64,000 nucleotides of DNA from Paenibacillus xylanilyticus. GTDB lineage: Bacteria > Bacillota > Bacilli > Paenibacillales > Paenibacillaceae. Positions 19,842-29,141 of this stretch are shown here, in pieces (position 1 is the first letter of the stretch; the number at the start of each line of letters is the position of its first letter). A model generated the notes under the pieces. The model had not been told where the DNA came from and did not search any database. It was given only the letters and a program-made list of their open reading frames with translations. The DNA lies in NCBI RefSeq assembly GCF_013359935.1, contig NZ_JABMCB010000202.1, forward strand, positions 434,001 to 498,000, in the 5' to 3' direction. The translations under genes were made by a program, and so were the position numbers.

Positions 19842-19855
19842 TGTTTACGCTTTCA
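19842..19855 (-). promoter_or_regulatory. cre-like CcpA site before the alpha-glucoside operon
   Basis: On the minus strand TGAAAGCGTAAACA matches the cre consensus TGWAARCGYTWNCW at 13 of 14 positions. It lies 36-49 bp before the binding-protein start, consistent with glucose repression. Confidence 0.6.
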
Positions 19856-20017
19856 TTATAAATTGAAGTGAGCACCAATCGAGATAGGGATTGTACGTCC
19901 GTTTGGATAGAGAAATGGTTACTGTTTTCAAGCGGTCCCCTGATGCATGGTTAACTGGTGAGCATTTATCCTACCTGCTGACTTACATTCGTCTATCTCT
20001 CCTTATACTTGATCGAA

Positions 20018-20063
20018 AATTAAAGCCGGCAGCTCCTAAAACAGGAAACTGTCGGCCTTAATT
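20018..20063 (-). terminator. Hairpin downstream of the response regulator gene
   Basis: A long inverted repeat (minus strand AATTAAGGCCGACAG pairing with CTGCCGGCTTTAATT, one or two mismatches) lies about 130 bp after the regulator stop. It ends in TTTAATTTT rather than a clean T-run. It probably separates the sensor-regulator transcript from the transport operon. The remaining gap 19807-20194 holds only this and the cre-like site. Confidence 0.6.
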
Positions 20064-20194
20064 TATCAAAAAGCAATAAAATGTCTCGCATATCATTAAC
20101 ATGAGGGTCTGCAACGATCAACGATCATTATGAAATGCGGTTACTGCCTTCAATTTATGGCTGTTCGAACATTGAAAAATGTCTGCTATTTAAT

Positions 20195-21592
20195 TCATCT
20201 GCCTAGCTGTCGATACTCGCTTGGCAGATGACCTGTTAGCTCCCGAAAAATCCGGCTGAAATATTTCTCATCCGTATAACCCACTCGCTCCGCGATCCAA
20301 AAAATCGTGTTGTTCGTATTGAGCAAATACTCTTTGGATTTCTCGACCCGGATGAACCGGGAGTACTCATTAAAGGTTTTCCCCATCAGATCTTTGAAAC
20401 ATTGGCTAAAATAGCTTCGGCTGATGTTGAGTTGTTGAGAGAGGCCAGAAGCTGTGTACGCCTGCTCCATATCGTGCTGCATGATCATTACTGCTTTTTT
20501 CACTGCATCGATGATTTCCTGTGAATAGGCAGTCTTTTCATCGGACTTTCGAATGCCTGCAGCAGTCTGCTTAATCCATTCTTCAACCTCGTACCAGGAC
20601 TCGAAAGAATGGATCATTGAGATTTTTCCAAGCGTAGTTCGGGCAAAAAGGTGGTTCCACTCCATCACGATCGAGTACAGCAATCCCATCAATTGACCTT
20701 TACGTAATTGTAATGATTTGAACTGCTCAATGAGTTGGTTGTAGTAACTGTCATGGTGGGCCCATGGTGTTTGGAACCAACTTTTCTTTATCCGGTCAAT
20801 GTCCTCATCCTGCGGTTCTTTTGAAAATGTGTACTCCTCATTCATTGAAACGGCAATGACTTGCTCATGGGGGTTGTACGCATAGAATAAAGACGTCTCT
20901 GTATAATTCATAATCCAGTCTTTGATTTGCGACCACGTTCGCTGTTGTACATCAGACAAAACCAACAACGTACTTTGGGGGACTTGATCCAGGGATTCCT
21001 TTAATTGATGAAACAATTGTTCCTCTCCGTACTGGGGTGCTGCCCACATCCAGCTATTCCGCTCAACCTCCCATCTTATCTCCTCTCCTTGGGAAGTCAG
21101 CTCCAATGGCCACTTTTGATCTGATTTGTGGTCCTGTGAAACAAGTGCATACACATTTTGATAATGGACATTAATTTCATTCTGAGAAGGCATCCTTGGG
21201 TTAATGTTCGTCAACCCGTCAATTCGCGTATGTATCCGATGCAGAACATGTTCGAATTGCTCTTTCTCCAGCTGGACTTTGGCAATATAATCGATGGCAC
21301 CCAGCCTGAGCGCTTCCTGGATATAATCGAAATCCTGATGCAGCGTCAACACTACGATATGAAGTTTAGGATAGAGCTGCCTCGCAGCTCGCATCAGTTC
21401 AATCCCTGACATTACTGGCATCGCAAGATCTGTCAGCATCAGATCGACCGGTTGGGATTTTAGGAAGTCCAGTGCTTTCGCTCCGTTGCTTGCTTCCCCT
21501 ACAACCTCCATGTTGAACTCGCTCCATGGCATTGCAGAGCTAATGCCTTTGCGTACCAGCTTATCGTCATCCACAATCAATACCTTAATCAT
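20195..21592 (-). CDS. YesN-type response regulator, alpha-glucoside locus
   Basis: 465 residues: receiver domain (1-120, phospho-acceptor Asp in LMLTDLAMP, conserved Lys in YIAKVQ), a middle linker of unknown fold, and a C-terminal AraC-type double helix-turn-helix ending HLPSEYRQLGR. Its start overlaps the stop of the histidine kinase gene (ATGA). It probably activates the adjoining binding-protein operon when the kinase senses sugar. Confidence 0.9.
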   Translation of the reverse strand: MIKVLIVDDDKLVRKGISSAMPWSEFNMEVVGEASNGAKALDFLKSQPVDLMLTDLAMPVMSGIELMRAARQLYPKLHIVVLTLHQDFDYIQEALRLGAIDYIAKVQLEKEQFEHVLHRIHTRIDGLTNINPRMPSQNEINVHYQNVYALVSQDHKSDQKWPLELTSQGEEIRWEVERNSWMWAAPQYGEEQLFHQLKESLDQVPQSTLLVLSDVQQRTWSQIKDWIMNYTETSLFYAYNPHEQVIAVSMNEEYTFSKEPQDEDIDRIKKSWFQTPWAHHDSYYNQLIEQFKSLQLRKGQLMGLLYSIVMEWNHLFARTTLGKISMIHSFESWYEVEEWIKQTAAGIRKSDEKTAYSQEIIDAVKKAVMIMQHDMEQAYTASGLSQQLNISRSYFSQCFKDLMGKTFNEYSRFIRVEKSKEYLLNTNNTIFWIAERVGYTDEKYFSRIFRELTGHLPSEYRQLGR

Positions 21593-23301
21593 GCCGAGAT
21601 ATCTTCTCCTTTAATAGGCAATATGAGCAGTATGCTTGTCCCCGTTCCCAACTCACTCTCGATTATCAGTTGTGCTTGAGCGCCGTACTGTGCCTTCAAC
21701 ATGCGGTGAACGTAATTGAGTCCGATGCCCATCCCTACTTTTTGTTGTTCAGCTACCCGATTGTTCAGCAGTTTATGAATGGTTTCCTCCGTCATGCCAG
21801 CACCATTATCTTGTATCATAATGTTCAACGTTGAAGTACAGGTAACTTCAATTTGAATAAAACCTTCATCACTCAATCCATGATAAAGCGAATTTTCAAC
21901 CAGCGGTTGCAGAATAAAGCGGGGCACAGGAATCTGAAGTACTTGCTCATCTGCAGTAATGCGGACGTCAAATTCAAAGTCATATCGAATCTGCTGCAAA
22001 ATCAGATACTGCCTTAACGCATCAATTTCCTCTTCCATCGTGGATACTTGACCTAATTTGCCCAAATTGTAATAGAGCAGTTTGTTTAATGACTGCACCA
22101 GCTTGTCGATCTCCCCTTGCCCGTTCATGACGGCCAGCCAGTGCACCGTATCCAGCGTATTCATCAGAAAGTGCGGATTAATCTGATAGAGCAGTTTTTC
22201 CACTTCCAGGTCTGCACGAATCTTCTCTTTCTGCTGCACTTCCTTGAAGAGGTCGCCGATTTGATGCTGCATATTTGAAAATTCACCCAACAAAAAATCA
22301 AATTCGGGAATCTGAGTGCGAGCTCGGCTCCCTGTCGTTTGCGGATTTTTGGACATCCCATTGATTTCTGAGTGGAACAGGCCGAGTGGTTTGTAGACCA
22401 TCTTCCACAGGAGCCAAGCAAGAAATACGGTAAAGCCGAGGAAAAATAAAGCAACCAGCAATATTTGAAGCAACCACTGGTTTTTCTCCTGTTGATATTG
22501 CGCCTGCGAAATGACCGATACAACACTCCATTTCTGTGAGGAATCCTCCTTAAACCAGTGATACCCACGGGATATTCCGTCCTTGGCAGGGGCGGCCGTT
22601 AAGCTTGTGAAATTCTCCCCGACCTTCATGGCTTCGGGTATTTCACTGTACACAATGTTACCTTCACCATCCAGAATCAGATGAGATAAAGCGCCATTGT
22701 ATTGATTGTAAGCCAAGACATCCTGTGTAAGGCGAAAGCCGGATTCTACGTAAATGTACACGTCATCCCTTTCAGGCAGTTGTACTTTTCGCATAGCAGA
22801 CAGAACGAGTTGGTCATCGAACCGATTCATGCTGATATGAGGACCATAGTATTTGATGCCATACGTTTGGAAGAGCACAGGCAAAGATTCAGGAGAAAAA
22901 CGATCCTTGATCGGAAAGTTGCCGAACTGCGTATTGCCCTCTTTCTGGAAATAATATAAGGTCAAACCGATATTCGGATTGGTAAATGTGACAACACTTA
23001 ACTCGCTTTTTAATTCGTCCCTGGCCTCGATCAATTCGAAAATATCAGAAGACGGTTTCAAGAATTCATCCAGCCTTTTGCCTATAGTACCCCTGTAAGA
23101 CAATTGCTGCGTAACGTGATTCAGATTGGTGATCGAATTCTCCAATGAAGATGTCACCTGCTGTAAATTGCTGCGGATGCCATCATCGATCTTATTTGCG
23201 AAAATGGAGTCGATGGTATAGTAAGATATCGCAAATATACTGATAAAGGGGATAAACGCACTGAGAAAGAACAGTAAAAAGATTCTTTTTTTAAGTGTCA
23301 T
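21589..23301 (-). CDS. YesM-type sensor histidine kinase, alpha-glucoside locus
   Basis: I take the ATG at 23301 (AAGGAG 11 bases upstream, followed directly by a membrane segment) rather than the long frame to 23454. About 570 residues: TM near 8-30, an extracellular sensor region of about 250 residues, a second TM, a HAMP-like stretch and a His_kinase domain with phospho-acceptor motif NPHFLMNTLD, then an ATPase domain (DNGAGM, GIGLNYV). Extracellular sugar or a sugar-binding protein complex is the presumed signal. Partner of the overlapping YesN-type gene. Confidence 0.88.
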   Translation of the reverse strand: MTLKKRIFLLFFLSAFIPFISIFAISYYTIDSIFANKIDDGIRSNLQQVTSSLENSITNLNHVTQQLSYRGTIGKRLDEFLKPSSDIFELIEARDELKSELSVVTFTNPNIGLTLYYFQKEGNTQFGNFPIKDRFSPESLPVLFQTYGIKYYGPHISMNRFDDQLVLSAMRKVQLPERDDVYIYVESGFRLTQDVLAYNQYNGALSHLILDGEGNIVYSEIPEAMKVGENFTSLTAAPAKDGISRGYHWFKEDSSQKWSVVSVISQAQYQQEKNQWLLQILLVALFFLGFTVFLAWLLWKMVYKPLGLFHSEINGMSKNPQTTGSRARTQIPEFDFLLGEFSNMQHQIGDLFKEVQQKEKIRADLEVEKLLYQINPHFLMNTLDTVHWLAVMNGQGEIDKLVQSLNKLLYYNLGKLGQVSTMEEEIDALRQYLILQQIRYDFEFDVRITADEQVLQIPVPRFILQPLVENSLYHGLSDEGFIQIEVTCTSTLNIMIQDNGAGMTEETIHKLLNNRVAEQQKVGMGIGLNYVHRMLKAQYGAQAQLIIESELGTGTSILLILPIKGEDISA

Positions 23302-23524
23302 TCTGACATATTCTCCTTCTAAAATGAAACAGCAAGCCCCCTGGTTATGGAAGCTTGCTGTGAATATCATACAGCTATACCGATTATCGTTTTCCCCATA
23401 GGCCTCGGCCATTTTGAAGCTCGTCGGCATTTCAATCCATTCAGGCGGACACAAACTAGGACACTCTGCTGCGACACGTTCAAGTCCAATTTACTTTCAT
23501 AATTATAGATTGATATTCAAATAA

Positions 23525-23538
23525 GTCAAACGCTTTCA
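23525..23538 (-). promoter_or_regulatory. Weak cre-like site in the 530-bp gap before the kinase gene
   Basis: Minus strand TGAAAGCGTTTGAC matches the cre consensus at 12 of 14 positions, about 225 bp before the kinase start. The gap 23302-23830 otherwise contains one terminator and no supportable gene. Confidence 0.3.
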
Positions 23539-23705
23539 TGCATTGGACTAAAGGGAAATATACCGGTACCTCATCATCCAGCCCGTAATTAATGTAATGA
23601 AAAATAATTAATGCAATGATACAAAAAACAGCCTGTGCGTTTTAGTAGGTCCGGATCTCCCTTATTCACTTTACCATTCAACTAATCAAATACCATTTCC
23701 ACCTC

Positions 23706-23728
23706 AAAAAAGTCGCCATTCAGGCGAC
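23706..23728 (-). terminator. Terminator of the glycosyltransferase pair (GTCGCC type)
   Basis: Minus strand GTCGCCTGAATGGCGACTTTTTTG: a six-base stem, five-base loop and T6. It lies about 100 bp after the stop of the gene at 23831 and belongs to the similar terminators described among the findings. Confidence 0.75.
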
Positions 23729-23830
23729 ATGGGCACGATTAGAATTTATCACGTTCATTGATTTTTGGAGCACATTGGGTGCAGCATTATCTAAAGCATA
23801 GTCATTATGGCAGTGGGTAAAGTTGCGTCA

Positions 23831-24601
23831 TTAGAAAAAGCGGTTCAGGATCTGTTCGATCTCATTTGGCTCTGTGATCTCAGGACCGAAAGCAGCTTTA
23901 GGTTGTTTACTGTTATTCCAAGGCTCCAACGTACAAGCATCATGGACATTTGCTATTTTCCAGGTTAGTACCTTGTCAAAAGTTGTTCCTGTGTTCTGTC
24001 CATGAATATGATTAATCCAGATTGGTTCTTTGATATGAATGAATTCCCTGGGAACCTTGTATGCATCGCGCCAGGTATAACGGGCCGCTTGTCCTTTCAA
24101 ATACTCATCCACATTGATAATTGTGACACCGTAGCTTGGAAGCCAGAAAAAAAATTTCCCCAGCCGCTTTTGTACCGAGTCGTAGATGTAACCGTATTGC
24201 GGCACCAAGGCAACCGTGTCTTTTTGAGGTTTATAGGCGTGCAGCCTTCTGATAAAATCTTGGTGATACATATCGTCACTGGACAGATACACGCGGTACA
24301 AATACTTGAACTCTACAATATCTTGGATTATATGAGACTGGTATTCTTTGGGTGTTACAAAACCGACGTTTGAAGGCAGCGGAGGATACTTGTTTAGTAT
24401 CTCTTGTATAAGCTTCTCTGACTTCGGATCATACAGCACGTAGCAGGTAAAATCCTGAGAAGATTGAAAAAGCAGGCTCTTGAATGCATATTTCATGAAT
24501 AAATCCATTCTGTATTCTATCCAGGTCTGGGTTAGTCGATCCGCTGTCGCTCCCCAGTTATTAAAAAGCATTTCTACAATGAGCTTTTTTTCCTTAGACA
24601 T
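23831..24601 (-). CDS. Putative rhamnosyltransferase-like glycosyltransferase
   Basis: 256 residues, no signal or membrane segment. The pattern (RMDLFMKYAFKSL, then a loop with SSDDMYHQDFIRRL near 105-120) resembles the putative rhamnosyl transferase family, GT-A-like proteins in which an acidic triplet binds the nucleotide-sugar metal; here it reads SDD. It is a paralog of the gene 100 bp upstream. No cell-wall or polysaccharide cluster surrounds the pair, so substrate and acceptor are unknown. AGGAGG precedes the start. Confidence 0.7.
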   Translation of the reverse strand: MSKEKKLIVEMLFNNWGATADRLTQTWIEYRMDLFMKYAFKSLLFQSSQDFTCYVLYDPKSEKLIQEILNKYPPLPSNVGFVTPKEYQSHIIQDIVEFKYLYRVYLSSDDMYHQDFIRRLHAYKPQKDTVALVPQYGYIYDSVQKRLGKFFFWLPSYGVTIINVDEYLKGQAARYTWRDAYKVPREFIHIKEPIWINHIHGQNTGTTFDKVLTWKIANVHDACTLEPWNNSKQPKAAFGPEITEPNEIEQILNRFF

Positions 24602-24706
24602 GCGCTTAGCCCTCCTTTGTTACAGGGATCATATAGCATGTGAATAGTTTATGATTTTCCGGTAGACCTGCAATGGATGAAACCATATACGGACAAGGCG
24701 TTCTTG

Positions 24707-25396
24707 TCAGATCATGAATTCCCGTAATACCTCTTCAATCTCGCTTTCGCTCAGTCGGTCTTTAAGTGGAACCTTTTTTACCGAGGTATTGCTGGAATGA
24801 ACGACATTGATATAATTGCGAGGAGAAAGCAGCTCATGTGGTAAATCGATGACATTCCCATGAGTACCTCTGCCAGGTAACTTGACGCGGTATCCTGAGG
24901 CGTATTGCTCCGTTTTATACAGATACACATAGAACTGCGGTGAACGGTGGAACGTCGGTGCCATCTCATTATTAACGCTGTCCCACAAATACCCGTTCTG
25001 ATTGATTAGTGCCATCGTGTCTGGCTTTGGCTCCACGCTATAAAGCTGCTGGACAAACGTTCTGTGGTACAGGTCATCCGAATCCAGTCTGGCAATATAG
25101 ATGTCTTCATGCCCTTCTGCAAAGGCGAGTATGGCGCGAACGCTCTCGATATGCGTACCAAAACGGATATTGGCCGGCAATGGTTCCTGCTCTGCCAAAA
25201 TTTCCTGCATCAACTCTCCTGATTCCTTGGAGAGCTTCACTACGGTCAAGAAATCCTGATTCGTCTGTGCCTTGAGACAGTTCAGGGTAAACCTGCGAAA
25301 AATGTCCATTCTCCGCTCCAACCATACCTTCGTCAGACGCTGCGGGTCGAAACCGTAGTTGTTGAAGTTAATTTCAATCGCAACTTTTCTACTCAT
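24707..25396 (-). CDS. Putative rhamnosyltransferase-like glycosyltransferase, paralog
   Basis: 229 residues, same family as the gene downstream: RRMDIFRRFTLNCLKAQTNQ near the start and ARLDSDDLYHRTF near 100-112, where DSDD is a complete nucleotide-sugar motif. AGGAGG precedes the ATG. Probably co-transcribed with its paralog. Function on an envelope or spore glycan is only a guess. Confidence 0.7.
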   Translation of the reverse strand: MSRKVAIEINFNNYGFDPQRLTKVWLERRMDIFRRFTLNCLKAQTNQDFLTVVKLSKESGELMQEILAEQEPLPANIRFGTHIESVRAILAFAEGHEDIYIARLDSDDLYHRTFVQQLYSVEPKPDTMALINQNGYLWDSVNNEMAPTFHRSPQFYVYLYKTEQYASGYRVKLPGRGTHGNVIDLPHELLSPRNYINVVHSSNTSVKKVPLKDRLSESEIEEVLREFMI

Positions 25397-25587
25397 GTTT
25401 CCGCCTCCTCTTAAAATCTGTCTTTATTCAAATCTTCCAACTCTATAAGTTATGAAAAACTAAACAAGACGTAACGGACACTTTAACACCTACTTTCCAA
25501 GCGGCTTACTCTTTCTGTAAAACAGTTCATTTTTCTCATATCAAATGTAACGCAAAGGCAATCAAATCAGAGTACAAGAAAAACTTT

Positions 25588-25618
25588 TGCATAAGCTCTA
25601 ACTGTTTGGTGCAATGTA
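25588..25618 (+). promoter_or_regulatory. Sigma-G-like forespore promoter
   Basis: TGCATAA (25588-25594), 17-bp spacer, CAATGTA (25612-25618). This is close to the forespore sigma-G pattern (TGNATA, 17-18 bp, CATNNTA) and lies 47 bp before a gene pair that includes sspH. Position and spacing are seen; sigma assignment is inference. Confidence 0.5.
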
Positions 25619-25664
25619 GTGATGCGGAAGTATATTAAAGAAATCACTACATGGAGGGATCGTT

Positions 25665-25835
25665 TTGGCTAAGAGCAAACAACAACAGGAAGCGCATGGA
25701 ATCGGGCAGATTGAACATCAGCTGAATAATCAGATGGAGGCTGCGGCAGAAATTCAAGGACAATCGAAACTCGACCAAGAAATAAAAAAAGCCACCCACC
25801 GTCATCTGAATCAATCGAACGAGCATTCAGAATAA
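25665..25835 (+). CDS. Small hydrophilic protein of unknown function, upstream of sspH
   Basis: 56 residues from a TTG start placed by GGAGG seven bases upstream. Very polar and rich in Gln, Glu, Lys and His, no membrane segment. I do not recognise the family. It is followed by sspH after 11 bp and both stand behind a sigma-G-like promoter, so a role in the forespore is likely by association. Confidence 0.65.
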   Translation: MAKSKQQQEAHGIGQIEHQLNNQMEAAAEIQGQSKLDQEIKKATHRHLNQSNEHSE

Positions 25836-25846
25836 GGAGAACTCTC

Positions 25847-26026
25847 ATGAACAAACAAAGAGCGATTGAAATTTCGGAATCGGCCATTATGAAAAATGTA
25901 ACCTACCAGGATGCCCCTATCTTTATCCAGCATGTTAATGAGGATGAGACGGCTCGAATCTATCCGATCGGAAACTCGGAGCAGGAAATGACCGTTCCTT
26001 TGTCCAGTCTGACTGAGCATCCTTAG
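25847..26026 (+). CDS. sspH: Small acid-soluble spore protein, H type
   Basis: 59 residues beginning MNKQRAIEISESA and containing MKNVTY, IFIQHVNEDETARIYPIG and VPLSSL, the conserved blocks of SspH. Length is the family norm. AAGGAG precedes the ATG. SspH is a minor spore-core protein made in the forespore. This gene is the best evidence in the window that the organism forms endospores. Confidence 0.93.
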   Translation: MNKQRAIEISESAIMKNVTYQDAPIFIQHVNEDETARIYPIGNSEQEMTVPLSSLTEHP

Positions 26027-26113
26027 AAGATGACGGGTTAGGAAGGCTATCACCTTGTAATACATCCTTAAAACTTCTTGGTTTACAATAAAACCGGGGC
26101 GTTTAAGCTCCGG

Positions 26114-26302
26114 TTAACAAAGATTCATAACTGGCCGGCCTTCTTCAGGAATAAAAATGCTGCCGCCGCTTTGTTTTTTTCGCAGAGCATCATCCAATAT
26201 CCCGGTGGTAAAATATCCGATCCAATTGATGTGATACTGCCAAACCGAATGATTTAAGCGATAGCTCTTCTTCTCATCGGCTTCGGACAGGAACTTAATT
26301 CC
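26114..26302 (-). pseudogene. Remnant of an unidentified coding gene
   Basis: A 62-codon open stretch bounded by stops and lacking any start codon near its 5' end encodes a protein-like sequence with the blocks LNHSVWQYHINWIGYFTTG and SGGSIFIPEEGRPV. Codon use looks coding. It is probably the C-terminal remainder of a decayed gene; I do not recognise the family. The gap 26027-26369 holds this, a hairpin AACCGG/CCGGTT at 26092-26115 and the terminator at 26310. Confidence 0.4.
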
Positions 26303-26309
26303 TCAATAC

Positions 26310-26339
26310 AAAAAAGCCGCTAATAATTTAGCGACTTTT
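26310..26339 (-). terminator. Bidirectional terminator (GTCGCT type)
   Basis: Minus strand GTCGCTAAATTATTAGCGGC followed by T6; the plus strand also ends in TTTT. It serves the GH26 gene (stop at 26370) and can stop transcripts from sspH. Confidence 0.8.
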
Positions 26340-26369
26340 CATGAAAAGTTCTCTTAAATTCTTCAGGTA

Positions 26370-27332
26370 TCAATAGAGCTTTGGCAGTTTATCAAGTGTA
26401 ATGGCATAGTCAGAATGATATGCGCTACGCAGCTCCTCATTGGTTGTAAACTTCTCTGTTTTACCAAAGTCCTGGGACCAAGTCATAAACCAGAGCCATG
26501 GAATACGCGAGGTGGACAAGCTTTTGACACTCGGAATAGGACCAATCTCCCCGATAGCAGCAAATTTGGGTGTTTGTGTGACCCGAACTAGTTCCTCATA
26601 CTCCTCTCGCAAATCAGTATGTTGGTGAGCCGGGGGATACATATCCCTGGAAATAATGTCAACCACGTCATCCCCAACATAGCCTTCAGCCAACGGTGAA
26701 TTCCATACCCAAATCAAATTATTCAACGCATGATAATTCGTGTACCGATTATACATGATCCGGTACAGCTCTTTGGCAATAGCCGGACCTTGGCTGCCCC
26801 ACCAGAACCAGGTTCCTTCCGATTCATGAAAGGGTCTCCACAAGATTGGTATGCGCTTATCCCTGAATTCCCGGAGAATGTCGGCCATGTGATCCATATC
26901 AGACAACAAGGCTTTGTGTTCTTGGGTCCCTTCTACAATGGCCTTCCTTACATTATAGTCCGTATGTTCCGTGTAAAAACTCTTATCTCGTCCGCCAAGC
27001 GGAGAAAACCAATGCCATGTGAACGTAAGCAAGCCTCTTTTTTCCTGCGTCCATTCCCAAGCTTTTTGCAGCGTATCCTGATTCTCTGATACTTCCAGTA
27101 AACAATCTTCACCACTATCTTCATAATTGATGTTTGGAGAATAACCAAGAAGCTCGAAGCCGCATAGTGCTGGACTCTTCCCCGTTACTTGATGAATGTA
27201 GTTCAATTCATCTTGCGCTAGGGTCTGTGTGTGCTGTCCCGTAATGATGCCATTCCCTTGAATCTCGTGGAAATAGTTGAGCACAGATCGTACTTCTTCA
27301 GATGCATTAGGATTGCATGGTATCGGTTTCAT
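26370..27332 (-). CDS. Cytoplasmic GH26 beta-mannanase or mannobiohydrolase
   Basis: 320 residues, no signal peptide, essentially a bare GH26 barrel. Acid/base Glu170 in LWRPFHESEG and nucleophile Glu262 in AAIGEIGPIP. It is related to the secreted GH26 of the same locus. Last gene of the importer operon, after the binding protein; it probably trims imported manno-oligosaccharides, so an exo- or oligosaccharide-directed mode is likelier than polymer attack. AAAGGC precedes the ATG. Confidence 0.9.
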   Translation of the reverse strand: MKPIPCNPNASEEVRSVLNYFHEIQGNGIITGQHTQTLAQDELNYIHQVTGKSPALCGFELLGYSPNINYEDSGEDCLLEVSENQDTLQKAWEWTQEKRGLLTFTWHWFSPLGGRDKSFYTEHTDYNVRKAIVEGTQEHKALLSDMDHMADILREFRDKRIPILWRPFHESEGTWFWWGSQGPAIAKELYRIMYNRYTNYHALNNLIWVWNSPLAEGYVGDDVVDIISRDMYPPAHQHTDLREEYEELVRVTQTPKFAAIGEIGPIPSVKSLSTSRIPWLWFMTWSQDFGKTEKFTTNEELRSAYHSDYAITLDKLPKLY

Positions 27333-27368
27333 TTTATCCTGCCTTTCTGTCTATTCACATTTGAATGG

Positions 27369-29048
27369 TTATTGACCACTCCACAGTTTAACGCGGTCTT
27401 TCACATATTGGCCAAAAGCCTCTTCCATCTCTTCTACTCCTGCCTTCTCCAACTCGGCCATGTACTCATCCCAGATTTTATCAAAATTTTCCGGTTTGGC
27501 CATAACAGCTTCAGGAATTCGTTTCCATGTAATATCCTTCATCTTAGCCATTAGAATTGTAGCCTGGCTATCGCTTGGCAAAGCAATATTGTAGACCGCG
27601 CCCGCTTTTCTTTCAGGAAACTCTTCTTCTTTTGGAAAAAGATCTCTCCAGTGCTCGACTTTGTAAGCAGCCAACGCTTCTTTTTCGGGCTCACTGTAGG
27701 TTGCCGTTAAAAGATCACTGTTCGTTTTCGTAAAATAATTGCCTGTAGAGTCCTCAATTCCGTCACCATAATGAACCGATAGGTTCCAATACAGGCCGAG
27801 ACCCGATTCTTTCATGTAAGCACTGCCTTGGCTATCCATCTTTTCTTGAACTTCCTTCGGTACGGTTCTTTTTCCATTCTCTACAACGTAATCTTGTCCC
27901 TCAATCCCCCAGTTCATCAGAACCTGTCCTTCTTCCGAAGCGAGGTAATCCAAAAATTTGATCGCAGCTACAGGGTCCTTGCATTCACTGGAAATTGCAA
28001 TACCATATCCTCCGTCAAAACCAGCGGACCAGAAATTTGTATCCTTATACTCCTCAGATAACGTTACTGGATAATGTCCGTAGGTTTGGTCAAATTCACC
28101 TGCAGCCTTCAATGCCTGTTGTGCGTCGCCATAGTCCCATGCAGGGTCGATCAGGCCAAGCACTCGTCCAGATGAAACCTTGGATTTGAATTGATCCGTC
28201 TTCTGGACGAAGCTTTCCTTATCCAATAAACCTATATCGTTCATATGGTTCAACCAGCGGAAATATTCCTTCTCCTCTGGACGGCGGAAATGATAGGTTA
28301 CGTCGAATGTTTCTTGGTCCACAAAATATTCTCCATCATCCGGAGCGCCTGTCGTAAAAAATCCCATGTTCGTCACCTGATACATGTGCCAGTCATCCGC
28401 ATTAATGGTTAGCCCGACATTTTTGTTACCGTTTTCATCTGTTGGGTGTTTAGCCAAATAGTCCGTAATAACCTTCTCATAATCCTTTACCGTACGAATT
28501 TCGGGATAACCAGCTTCTTTTACAACGCGATGCTGAAGCTGAAAACCGCCGTCGGCTTTGAATTTACGTTCATCGATAGCAGACCAAGTCGGAATGGCAT
28601 AAATGGCTTGATCCTCCAAACTATATTTGGCACGAACAATCTTATCGCCAAGCATCTTTTTAATATTGGGAGCATGTTCTTCAATCAGGTCCGTCAGGTC
28701 AAGAACTGCACCTACATCCACTAGCTTGCCAAGATCAGCCTTTGCAGCTATGAGATCGGGAACTTCACCGGTGGCAGCCATGATGGATACTTTCTGCACA
28801 GGGTCACCCACTGCGAATTCAGCATCCAAAACGACGCCTGTTTTCTCTGTGATGACTTTTCCTATACGGTCATTCATATTGTTCCAGTTAGGACTTCCAT
28901 CCTCTGAAAAATAAGTAAGTGTGATAGGTTTTGAGCCATCTTGACTTGCTGATTCCCCACCACCACTTCCACTGCAGGCTGCGAGCTGACTGAGTAAAAG
29001 ACCAGCTGAAAGTAGTGTTACTGCCGTTTTTCGGGTTCGCTTTTTCAT
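27369..29048 (-). CDS. ABC solute-binding lipoprotein, mannan locus
   Basis: About 559 residues. I prefer ATG 29048 to a GTG twelve bases upstream because GGGGAG would touch the GTG. Lipobox LAAC with Cys25. Same large LplA-type class as the others, but with a distinct sequence. Expected to bind manno- or galactomanno-oligosaccharides made by the secreted GH26. Confidence 0.9.
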   Translation of the reverse strand: MKKRTRKTAVTLLSAGLLLSQLAACSGSGGGESASQDGSKPITLTYFSEDGSPNWNNMNDRIGKVITEKTGVVLDAEFAVGDPVQKVSIMAATGEVPDLIAAKADLGKLVDVGAVLDLTDLIEEHAPNIKKMLGDKIVRAKYSLEDQAIYAIPTWSAIDERKFKADGGFQLQHRVVKEAGYPEIRTVKDYEKVITDYLAKHPTDENGNKNVGLTINADDWHMYQVTNMGFFTTGAPDDGEYFVDQETFDVTYHFRRPEEKEYFRWLNHMNDIGLLDKESFVQKTDQFKSKVSSGRVLGLIDPAWDYGDAQQALKAAGEFDQTYGHYPVTLSEEYKDTNFWSAGFDGGYGIAISSECKDPVAAIKFLDYLASEEGQVLMNWGIEGQDYVVENGKRTVPKEVQEKMDSQGSAYMKESGLGLYWNLSVHYGDGIEDSTGNYFTKTNSDLLTATYSEPEKEALAAYKVEHWRDLFPKEEEFPERKAGAVYNIALPSDSQATILMAKMKDITWKRIPEAVMAKPENFDKIWDEYMAELEKAGVEEMEEAFGQYVKDRVKLWSGQ

Positions 29049-29141
29049 AAAAACTAACACTCCCCATGATTCAGATAATTTCAGATAACCAGGTCTACAA
29101 CATATCTCCTGGATACAAAGTCATTTACGTTTAGTGTCTCA

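Noticed and set aside
23302-23454. N-terminal extension of the first histidine kinase
   Set aside because: The extra residues lack a signal or domain and the ATG at 23301 has a ribosome site just before the membrane segment.
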